Made by a program: the position numbers and the translations under genes
NCBI GenBank assembly: GCA_030668545.1
Contig: DAOUTT010000163.1
Location: 1 to 5,477, forward strand
Direction: 5' to 3'
From: Anaerolineales bacterium
GTDB lineage: Bacteria > Chloroflexota > Anaerolineae > Anaerolineales > E44-bin32
Length of the DNA: 5,477 nt
The notes under the pieces: generated by a model
Seen by the model: the letters and a program-made list of their open reading frames with translations, nothing else
The model's database searches: none
What the model was told of the DNA's origin: nothing
Shown: one piece after another, positions 1 to 4,827 of the stretch
Numbering within the stretch: position 1 is the first letter of the stretch
Layout: every line of letters begins with the position of its first letter

Positions 1-604
1 AGCCGCTCAAAAAACTGGCCTGAAATTCGTCCCCGTGATCGTACGCGAAGCCAATGAACAGCAGCAACTCGAGTGGGCACTCGTAGAGAACTTGCAGCGA
101 TCAGATTTAAACCCTCTTGAAACTGCGAATGGCTATCTCCAATTAGCGGATGAGTTCGATCTTTCTCACGCGGAGATTGCCAAACGCGTTGGTAAAAACC
201 GCGCCACCGTGAGCAATACGCTCCGCCTACTAAAGCTCTCTGCTGCAGTCCGCGGTGCACTCATCGAGAATAAGATCTCCGAGGGACATGCCAGGGCGCT
301 CCTCAGCCTCCCCACCGCACAAGCTCAATCCGCGGCACTTCAGAGCATCCTTGAGCGAGAACTCAGCGTGCGCCAGGTCGAGGAACTCGTCCAGCGCCTG
401 CTCGGTGAACGACGAAAGAAGAAGCCAACGACAAAACGTTCTCCAGAGGAAACGGCCCTGGAAAATCAACTTCGAGATGCGCTCGGCACCCGGGTGACAT
501 TAAAACGCGGGCGGCGCGGAGGAAGCCTGGTCATCCGCTTCTTCTCCGATGAAGAATTGAATGCCCTGGTTGACCGCTTACTGGCTAGCTCGGAGGAGAA
601 GTAG
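1..604 (+). CDS. parB: ParB chromosome-partitioning protein, 5'-truncated by window edge
   Basis: ParB binds parS sites near the replication origin, loads and slides on DNA as a CTP-dependent clamp, and works with the ATPase ParA to segregate chromosomes. The reading frame is open from base 2, before the first in-window GTG at 35, so 200 C-terminal codons are visible and roughly the first 90 residues of a usual ParB (about 290) are missing. Visible motifs are the end of the N-terminal ParB/Sulfiredoxin-like domain (VPVIVRE), the conserved box ALVENLQR followed by DLNPLE (77-120), a helix-turn-helix with EIAKRVGKNRATVSNTLRLL (about 161-232), the ISEGHARALL segment, a Lys/Arg-rich linker (ERRKKK) and a C-terminal dimerisation region ending in SSEEK. 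parA is expected upstream, outside the window. The stop lies one base before the next gene's TTG start. Identity is secure from the ParB box and helix-turn-helix; a plasmid or Noc-type paralogue is less likely given the housekeeping neighbours. Confidence 0.95.
   Translation, partial: AAQKTGLKFVPVIVREANEQQQLEWALVENLQRSDLNPLETANGYLQLADEFDLSHAEIAKRVGKNRATVSNTLRLLKLSAAVRGALIENKISEGHARALLSLPTAQAQSAALQSILERELSVRQVEELVQRLLGERRKKKPTTKRSPEETALENQLRDALGTRVTLKRGRRGGSLVIRFFSDEELNALVDRLLASSEEK
592..598 (+). promoter_or_regulatory. Shine-Dalgarno inside parB that fixes a TTG start
   Basis: GGAGGAG lies in the last codons of parB and ends 7 bases before the TTG at 606. The encoded protein then begins MRYLVFGTGAVG, the normal beginning of a ketopantoate-reductase fold. 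The ATG at 561 in the same frame would add 15 residues with no family resemblance and would overlap parB by 44 bases, so the TTG is preferred. Confidence 0.8.
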
Positions 605-605
605 C

Positions 606-1634
606 TTGCGCTACCTGGTCTTCGGAACCGGGGCCGTCGGTGCCCTTGTAGGCGGTAAGCTCGCATTCGCCGGGTTCCCGGTTACGTTTTTAGCACGGCC
701 TCGAATTGCTGAAGCCATGCAAACGCACGGTCTTCACCTAAGTGGTGATCGCACGCATGGAGTCGTCGAAAAAGCCCATGCCATCACCGAAATCTCGGGC
801 ATGGTGAAACCCGATCTCATTCTGCTGACAGTTAAAACTTACGACGCCGAGACCGCGGTAGCGGAAATCGAGGCCGCATTTCCAGACCCCCCCACCATCG
901 TGAGCCTATTAAATGGTATAGGCAGCGATCAGATGCTCGCCGCGCGCTTTGGGGAAGACCGCGTCATCTCTGCCACTCTTACCACTGCCGTGCAAATGAT
1001 TGAACCTGCAGTAATCCACGTCGCCCGGCGGAGAGGGATCGGGGTTGAGCATAATCATCTATTGGCGGCTGAGTTCATTCGTGATCTTGAAGCAGCCGAC
1101 TTCCTCGCTGTAGCTTATGAGAACGCCGAGCGCATGAAATGGTCGAAGCTCCTGACGAATATTGTCGCTAATTCGAGTTCGGCTATTCTCGGTTGGACAC
1201 CATCTCAAGTGTATTCCCATCCAAGTATTGCCTCGATTGAAATTGAGTCTCTTAGAGAAACAGTCCGGGTCCTGCGTGCTATTGGCTACACCCCACAGGA
1301 TTTGCCGGGAGTTCGCGTATCCCTTCTCGCGCGTGCGATCTTTTTCCCCCGACTGCTCATTCAACCTCTTCTCGGGAAGATCGTCAGTGCAGGGCGCGGG
1401 GATAAAAAACCGTCACTCCACTTCGACATCGGCCGCGGTAAATCCGAGGTCTCGCAATTAAATGGCGCGATTGTACAAGCCGGCTCACACCTGGGTTGCC
1501 CTACACCAGCTAATCGTCTCCTAACCGACACGTTGATGAAGCTCGTAAATAATCAGGAAGACCCGGAAAGATTCCAGAATAATCCCGAGCTATTGATTCA
1601 GCTCGCCCGGGAATACGGCGTTCCCGGGATTTAA
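606..1634 (+). CDS. panE: 2-dehydropantoate 2-reductase family protein (ketopantoate reductase, PanE/ApbA-like)
   Basis: The family reduces ketopantoate to pantoate with NADPH in the cytoplasm, the second step of pantothenate and coenzyme A synthesis. The protein is 342 residues from the TTG start. It has an N-terminal Rossmann motif GTGAVGALVGG (7-17), LLTVKTYD (73-80), SLLNGIG with Asn103, WSKLLTN with Lys181 and Asn185, and a C-terminal domain with Ser270, Asp274 and Glu281. By manual alignment these match E. coli PanE Asn98, Lys176, Asn180, Ser244 and Glu256; the Asn-to-Lys spacing (78) and the Lys-to-Asn spacing (4) are identical, while the Ser-to-Glu spacing is one residue shorter. The protein is about 40 residues longer than E. 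coli PanE (303), mainly from an insertion around 230-268 rich in hydrophobic and basic residues. No panB, panC or panD is adjacent, so the substrate is inferred from the family; a related hydroxyacid reductase is possible. It follows parB by one base and is probably co-transcribed with it. Confidence 0.85.
   Translation: MRYLVFGTGAVGALVGGKLAFAGFPVTFLARPRIAEAMQTHGLHLSGDRTHGVVEKAHAITEISGMVKPDLILLTVKTYDAETAVAEIEAAFPDPPTIVSLLNGIGSDQMLAARFGEDRVISATLTTAVQMIEPAVIHVARRRGIGVEHNHLLAAEFIRDLEAADFLAVAYENAERMKWSKLLTNIVANSSSAILGWTPSQVYSHPSIASIEIESLRETVRVLRAIGYTPQDLPGVRVSLLARAIFFPRLLIQPLLGKIVSAGRGDKKPSLHFDIGRGKSEVSQLNGAIVQAGSHLGCPTPANRLLTDTLMKLVNNQEDPERFQNNPELLIQLAREYGVPGI
1606..1628 (+). terminator. Candidate terminator hairpin over the panE stop region
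   Basis: CCCGGGAA (1606-1613) and TTCCCGGG (1621-1628) are perfect inverted repeats of 8 bp with a 7-base loop TACGGCG, inside the last codons of the panE-like gene. The sequence after the stem is ATTTAACCC, with only three T's, so the U-tract is poor. It may act as a weak intrinsic terminator or as a 3'-end stabilising hairpin for the parB-panE message. A second, weaker pairing, CTGGCG (1646-1651) with CGCCAG (1671-1676), lies just downstream without a T run. Confidence 0.45.
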
Positions 1635-1706
1635 CCCTGTCGGCTCTGGCGCTTACGGCTCCAGCTCTCCCGCCAGCTTCTGAACAGTGAACTCGCTTTC
1701 CTGCCC

Positions 1707-1726
1707 ATGGACATCCATCGGTCCAT
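1707..1726. repeat. Inverted repeat with extra half-sites before fabG (operator-like)
   Basis: ATGGAC (1707-1712) and GTCCAT (1721-1726) are perfect inverted repeats separated by 8 bases, and a further TCCAT sits at 1714-1718. The element ends 7 bases before the TATAAT box, covering the -35 and spacer region where a regulator would affect RNA polymerase. Binding by any regulator is inference. Confidence 0.4.
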
Positions 1727-1739
1727 TTCTAGGTATAAT
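1708..1739 (+). promoter_or_regulatory. Sigma-70-type promoter for the fabG-tatC operon
   Basis: A perfect TATAAT is at 1734-1739, with the coding start 32 bases downstream. The best -35-like hexamer is TGGACA (1708-1713), five of six matches to TTGACA, but the spacer is 20 bases, longer than the usual 17. The -10 call is firm on sequence and the -35 is uncertain. Transcription would be expected to start near 1745-1748. Confidence 0.65.
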
Positions 1740-1771
1740 CTCGTGAGCGTATCCGGAAAATGGAGGCTTGA

Positions 1772-2515
1772 ATGGATTTTAAGGATAAAGTCGCGATTGT
1801 AACCGGGGCTTCTCGCGGCATAGGCCGCGCGATCGCCTTAGAATTTGGCGGTCGTGGCGCCCGTGTCGTTGTAAACTTTAATCAAAACTCTTCAGCCGCC
1901 GATGAAGTCGTAAAAACAATCTCGGAAAGCGGTGGGGAAGCTTTTGCCCACCAGGCTGACGTCAGCGTTTTCGAGCAGGCGGACGGGCTGGTAAAAACCG
2001 CCATCGAGAAGTATGGGGACCTCCATATTCTCGTGAATAACGCTGGCATCACCCGCGATGGTCTGATCATGACGATGTCCGAAAGCGATTGGGACGATGT
2101 GATCCAGACCAATTTAAAATCGACGTTTAACTGCTGTAAAGCAGCAATCCGCCATATGCTGCGCCGGAGGTACGGGCGGATTATTAACATCGCCTCCGTA
2201 TCTGGGATCATGGGAAATCCCGGTCAGACTAATTATTCCGCCTCCAAGGCAGGACAAATTGGTTTCACGAGGGCGCTAGCGCGAGAAGTCGCATCGAGAA
2301 CTATCACGGTCAACGCAATTGCGCCCGGTTTCATCCAGACCGATATCTGGTCGACCGTACCCGAGGATGCTCAAGAGAGCCTGATGGATATAATTCCTCT
2401 CGGTCGAGTCGGGCAGCCGGAAGAGATTGCAAAAGCTGCTGCTTTCCTCGCCTCCGATGACGCAGCATACATCACGGGTCATATACTTACCGTTGATGGT
2501 GGAATTGCGATGTAA
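1772..2515 (+). CDS. fabG: 3-oxoacyl-[acyl-carrier-protein] reductase (FabG)
   Basis: FabG is a cytoplasmic, NADPH-dependent short-chain dehydrogenase that reduces 3-oxoacyl-ACP to 3-hydroxyacyl-ACP in each cycle of type II fatty-acid synthesis. The 247-residue protein has the standard length. It shows the cofactor motif TGASRGIG (11-18), Asp63 of the DV pair, NNAG (89-92), and the catalytic set Asn114, Ser142, Tyr155 and Lys159 in NYSASKAG, then PGFIQTD and the C-terminal DGG motif. Arg133 and Arg176 align with the ACP-docking arginines of E. coli FabG (129 and 172), which favours true FabG over a generic dehydrogenase; an acetoacetyl-CoA reductase (PhaB) is the main alternative. The ATG has GGAGG five bases upstream (1762-1766). 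It is the first gene of a co-directional cluster, under the promoter at 1708-1739, with no other fatty-acid synthesis gene in view. Confidence 0.92.
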   Translation: MDFKDKVAIVTGASRGIGRAIALEFGGRGARVVVNFNQNSSAADEVVKTISESGGEAFAHQADVSVFEQADGLVKTAIEKYGDLHILVNNAGITRDGLIMTMSESDWDDVIQTNLKSTFNCCKAAIRHMLRRRYGRIINIASVSGIMGNPGQTNYSASKAGQIGFTRALAREVASRTITVNAIAPGFIQTDIWSTVPEDAQESLMDIIPLGRVGQPEEIAKAAAFLASDDAAYITGHILTVDGGIAM

Positions 2516-2532
2516 ATAGGAGTTTAAAAAGA

Positions 2533-2898
2533 ATGGATACAACAGAAGAGACTAAAGATCGAGCTCCCGGCACAACAACGATGGCCCCCGGCGTTCTTCT
2601 TACGCTGGCTCGTCTCACAGCGCTAAGCGTCCCTGGCGTGGTTGCGATGGCTCCCATACGCAGCGGCGTCAATCGCCTCTTCCGTCGGGGATCAGGCGCA
2701 GGAGTACAAATCGACATCGACAATGGTGAGGTCGCTGTTGATCTTTTCCTGATCGTGGCCCAGGATATCAACGTGCGCGAGGTCAGCCGAAAGGTTCAGA
2801 CTGAGGTTGTACGTGCCATAGAGGAAATGATCGGCATGGATGTTATTCGAGTTGATATTCACATCGAGGATATTGACTACACCGACCCTGTTAATTAA
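2533..2898 (+). CDS. Asp23/Gls24 family envelope stress response protein
   Basis: The family (Asp23 of Staphylococcus, Gls24 of Enterococcus, YloU and AmaP-associated proteins) consists of small proteins often tied to the cell envelope and to alkaline or general stress; the biochemical function is poorly defined. The 121-residue protein starts with a charged, low-complexity tail (1-15), followed by one Asp23 domain: TMAPGVLLTLARLTALSVPGV (16-36), a glycine/arginine segment GVNRLFRRG (45-53), then VQIDIDNGEVAVDLFLIV (58-75) and NVREVSRKVQTEVVRAIEEMIGM (80-102), ending in VDIHIEDIDY (107-116). It has no signal peptide or membrane segment, so it is probably cytoplasmic or peripherally bound. AGGAG at 2518-2522 lies 10 bases before the ATG. 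It sits 17 bases after fabG and 15 before nusB. An Asp23-family gene next to nusB is a recurrent arrangement in several Gram-positive-type bacteria, as I recall, and supports the family call. Confidence 0.85.
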   Translation: MDTTEETKDRAPGTTTMAPGVLLTLARLTALSVPGVVAMAPIRSGVNRLFRRGSGAGVQIDIDNGEVAVDLFLIVAQDINVREVSRKVQTEVVRAIEEMIGMDVIRVDIHIEDIDYTDPVN

Positions 2899-2913
2899 TT
2901 TCGGTTCGAGCCT

Positions 2914-3354
2914 ATGAAGCGCGAACGGCGGCAATTACGAAACTTAATTATCCAAGCCCTCTATGAAATCGACGCTGTCGACCATCCACCACAGGAGGTC
3001 ATCGCTCGATACCTGAAACAAAATGACAACCTGAGCGATGATGGGGAGGAGTTTTTCAAATGCTTTGTGGAAGGCATCCTTTCTACAACTCCAGAATTAG
3101 ATTCTGTAATCGCCACCTTCGCTCCCGAGTGGCCCGTTGATCAACTCGCCGTTCTCGACCGGAACATCTTACGCATGGCTCTCTGGGAGATTGTCCTCTA
3201 CGACGAGACACCGCTAAAAGTTGCCATCAATGAGGCTGTTGAACTCGCAAAACGTTTCGGGTCCGAGAGCTCCGCACGTTTCGTTAATGGTGTCTTGGGT
3301 ACGCTCGCCGAACAGGAACAAGAAATCCGCCGCCGATTCACGGTTCCAGACTAA
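2914..3354 (+). CDS. nusB: Transcription antitermination factor NusB
   Basis: NusB pairs with NusE (ribosomal protein S10) and binds boxA RNA, so that rRNA operons are transcribed through without early termination. The 146-residue all-helical protein is of normal length. The N-terminal helix QLRNLIIQALYEID (7-20) matches the family's ALQALYxxD segment. The C-terminal half has the strongest signature: EWPVDQLAVLDRNILRMALWEI (72-93), then PLKVAINEAVELAKRFG (100-116) and SSARFVNGVLGTL (119-131). The first helix is less basic in its usual RRKARE part, reading MKRERRQ. No clear Shine-Dalgarno lies in the 15-base gap after the Asp23-family gene (only GAG at 2908-2910), so translation probably depends on coupling with the upstream gene. 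The next gene begins 13 bases after its stop. Its place in the operon links rRNA transcription with envelope genes. Confidence 0.93.
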   Translation: MKRERRQLRNLIIQALYEIDAVDHPPQEVIARYLKQNDNLSDDGEEFFKCFVEGILSTTPELDSVIATFAPEWPVDQLAVLDRNILRMALWEIVLYDETPLKVAINEAVELAKRFGSESSARFVNGVLGTLAEQEQEIRRRFTVPD

Positions 3355-3367
3355 CCAAGATTGAACA

Positions 3368-3772
3368 ATGGATATCTTTGGTATTGGTCCCCTTGAGATC
3401 ATCTTCATTCTTCTAATTGCCATGGTTGTTGTAGGACCACGCAACATGGGGAAAACAGGGAGAATGATCGGCAGTTTCCTCAACCGTCTTTACCGTTCAG
3501 AGAACTGGAAATTGATTAACGAAGCATCTAGAAACTTGCGCAATCTTCCCAACCGCCTCGCGCGAGAAGCCGCTTTGGATGAATTGGACGCCCTGCACAA
3601 AGACATCGCGGAGACTAGCAAAGCCATCTCCGATACTGGCCGGGATTTCACGCAGGACATTCAAGATTTGGATGTGGGACTGCGCGCCTGGCAAGCCCCC
3701 TCCCCGGATGCCGTTGACTCCAAGGAGGATCCCCTGGATCAAGCTCCGGGAACTGATGCGAGTGACGGCTAA
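3368..3772 (+). CDS. tatA: Sec-independent protein translocase subunit TatA/TatB
   Basis: TatA-family proteins oligomerise with TatC in the cytoplasmic membrane and form the pathway for folded proteins carrying twin-arginine signal peptides. The 134-residue protein has the expected plan: a very short periplasmic N-terminus, a membrane helix at about 8-23, the turn VVGPRNMG (21-28), an amphipathic helix (about 28-45), and a long charged cytoplasmic tail with helical segments (55-110) and an acidic, proline-containing end. The FGIG start (4-7), Glu10 in the membrane helix and the Gly-Pro turn resemble E. coli TatB (Glu8, LGP) more than TatA (Gln8, FGT). Because single TatA-type proteins can do both jobs in many bacteria, the TatA/TatB subtype is left open. 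There is no clear Shine-Dalgarno in the 13-base gap after nusB. tatC follows directly after the TAA in the same frame. Confidence 0.85.
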   Translation: MDIFGIGPLEIIFILLIAMVVVGPRNMGKTGRMIGSFLNRLYRSENWKLINEASRNLRNLPNRLAREAALDELDALHKDIAETSKAISDTGRDFTQDIQDLDVGLRAWQAPSPDAVDSKEDPLDQAPGTDASDG

Positions 3773-4642
3773 ATGATTCGCTCCTTTTTTCGCAGGCTGT
3801 GGCATCTCATCACCATTCCTTTTCGATGGATCACAAAACCGTTCCAAAAACTGCGGGACTTCCTCAATTATGAACCCGAAGATACGCCAATTGCAGATGT
3901 TTTCAGTCGGACGATTGAAGAACCATCGATCCTGATCGATCACCTGGAGGCACTTCGTCGTCATCTACTGCGTGCGATCACCGCTCTCATCCTCGCCGTT
4001 CTATTGAGCACGCTCTTTGCCAAACAGGCACTGGATTGGCTGGCGGTCCCCATTAACGGCATCGATCAACTGCAAGCGATTGAAGTCACCGAATCAATCG
4101 GCGTTTTCATGCGGGTTTCGTTGCTAACTGGCTTTGTTATCGCTCTGCCTTACATCGGGATTGAGATTTTCGCATTCTTGAATCCAGGGCTCCGCCGACG
4201 CGAGAGGATACTCCTGCTGACTGCAATCCCGGCAGCAACGATCCTTTTCCTGCTCGGCATAGCTTTCACTTATTTCATTCTGCTAGAACCAGCCATCGAT
4301 TTCCTGCTCCATTTCATGGACATCAGCGCCGCGATCCGTCCTGCGAATTACATCCAGTTTGTGACGGGGCTCATGTTCTGGATAGGCGTGGCTTTTCAAT
4401 TCCCGCTCATCATCTACACTCTGGCAGGCTTAGGTTTCGTGAACGCCAAAGCACTCCTGCGCGGCTGGCGCTTCGCCATCCTTGGCATCGCTATACTCGC
4501 CGCAGCCGTCACGCCCACGATCGATCCGGTGAACATGGGGTTGGTGATGCTGCCCATGATCGTTCTCTACTTCATAAGTATCGGTCTGGCGGCGATTGCG
4601 GGCCGGGGCCGCATGAAAAAAACGCGCTCCGACCCCCCTTGA
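3773..4642 (+). CDS. tatC: Sec-independent protein translocase subunit TatC
   Basis: TatC is the multi-spanning membrane receptor that recognises twin-arginine signal peptides and recruits TatA/TatB. The 289-residue protein has about 52 extra N-terminal residues, basic and aromatic (RSFFRRLWHLITIPFRW) then acidic (EPEDTP), before the usual TatC beginning ILIDHLEALRRHLL (53-66). Six membrane segments fit at roughly 66-84, 108-132, 146-171, 194-217, 234-247 and 254-276. Conserved features are Arg62, FLNPGLRRRER (135-145, with Glu144 matching E. coli Glu103), Pro173, Thr247-Pro248, Asp251 and Pro261. By manual alignment, E. coli Glu15, Glu170 and Glu227 correspond to Ala60, Gln209 and Phe267. 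The ATG abuts the tatA stop (TAAATG) with no close Shine-Dalgarno, indicating translational coupling; an AAGGAGGAT at 3722-3730 is 42 bases too far upstream. A later in-frame start would remove the extension, but none has a better ribosome site that I can see. Confidence 0.93.
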   Translation: MIRSFFRRLWHLITIPFRWITKPFQKLRDFLNYEPEDTPIADVFSRTIEEPSILIDHLEALRRHLLRAITALILAVLLSTLFAKQALDWLAVPINGIDQLQAIEVTESIGVFMRVSLLTGFVIALPYIGIEIFAFLNPGLRRRERILLLTAIPAATILFLLGIAFTYFILLEPAIDFLLHFMDISAAIRPANYIQFVTGLMFWIGVAFQFPLIIYTLAGLGFVNAKALLRGWRFAILGIAILAAAVTPTIDPVNMGLVMLPMIVLYFISIGLAAIAGRGRMKKTRSDPP

Positions 4643-4733
4643 TCGAAAGTTAGGTTCCCCGATCGTAGAATTCGATGATGGGCTTTCGTCTACCTCGACC
4701 AACCATCTTTGATCCAATCCGGCTAGCAACCCC

Positions 4734-4758
4734 CAAGCCCGACGACCGCTTGAATTTT
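4734..4758 (+). terminator. Weak candidate terminator after the tat operon
   Basis: CAAGC (4734-4738) pairs with GCTTG (4748-4752) over a 9-base loop and is followed by AATTTT. The stem is only 5 bp, so efficiency would be low. It is nevertheless the only stem with a T run between tatC and the next gene, and it runs into the -35 region of the next promoter. Confidence 0.22.
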
Positions 4759-4785
4759 GCTCGGTTCCAGCTCTAGGGGTACAAT
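4757..4785 (+). promoter_or_regulatory. Promoter for the thiolase-fold gene
   Basis: TACAAT (4780-4785) matches the -10 consensus in five of six positions. TTGCTC (4757-4762) lies at an exact 17-base spacing and keeps the TTG of the -35 consensus. The start codon is 42 bases after the -10. The bases TCTAGGGG just before this -10 resemble TCTAGG before the fabG -10. Confidence 0.55.
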
Positions 4786-4810
4786 CGCATCATCGTCAAA
4801 CCAATTCATG

Positions 4811-4818
4811 AAGGAGGA
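4811..4818 (+). promoter_or_regulatory. Strong Shine-Dalgarno of the thiolase-fold gene
   Basis: AAGGAGGA ends 9 bases before the ATG at 4828. It is the strongest ribosome-binding site in the window, supporting this start and suggesting efficient, independent translation. Confidence 0.8.
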
Positions 4819-4827
4819 AAGTCCACA

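Larger units (their letters stand above)
4643..4827 (+). other. Intergenic region between the tat operon and the thiolase-fold gene
   Basis: These 185 bases hold no supportable ORF or tRNA. The left part (4643-4730) shows only weak pairings, such as CGAAAG (4644-4649) with CTTTCG (4683-4688) across 33 bases, and GGGCTT (4680-4685) with AAGCCC (4735-4740) across 49 bases. The right part carries the candidate terminator, promoter and ribosome-binding site listed separately. Confidence 0.6.

Noticed and set aside
561..605. ATG at 561 as the start of the panE-like gene
   Set aside because: The extra 15 residues precede the Rossmann strand without family support and overlap parB; the TTG at 606 has a well-placed GGAGGAG.
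2262..2270. GTTTCACGA, resembling half of the parS palindrome
   Set aside because: Only one half-site matches and the second half (GTGAAAC) is absent. It lies in conserved fabG codons (Gly-Phe-Thr-Arg), which explains it. No full parS is seen in the window.
2273..2282. 10-bp palindrome GCGCTAGCGC
   Set aside because: It falls in the fabG codons for Arg-Ala-Leu-Ala-Arg and is explained by coding content; there is no spacing or context of a regulatory site.
3925..3941. Direct repeat ATCGATC twice, 10 bases apart
   Set aside because: It is short, lies in tatC codons for Ser-Ile-Leu-Ile-Asp-His, and GATC-rich words are frequent in the window.
3497..3964. Antisense open frame of 155 codons across the tatA-tatC junction
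   Set aside because: It is antisense to two well-conserved genes, has no family-like motif that I recognise and no convincing ribosome site; it is a shadow of the sense coding bias.
4598..4620. GC-rich repeat followed by an A run at the end of tatC
   Set aside because: The pairing is only GCGG with CCGC around a mismatched interior, the following run is A rather than T on the coding strand, and it lies within tatC codons.
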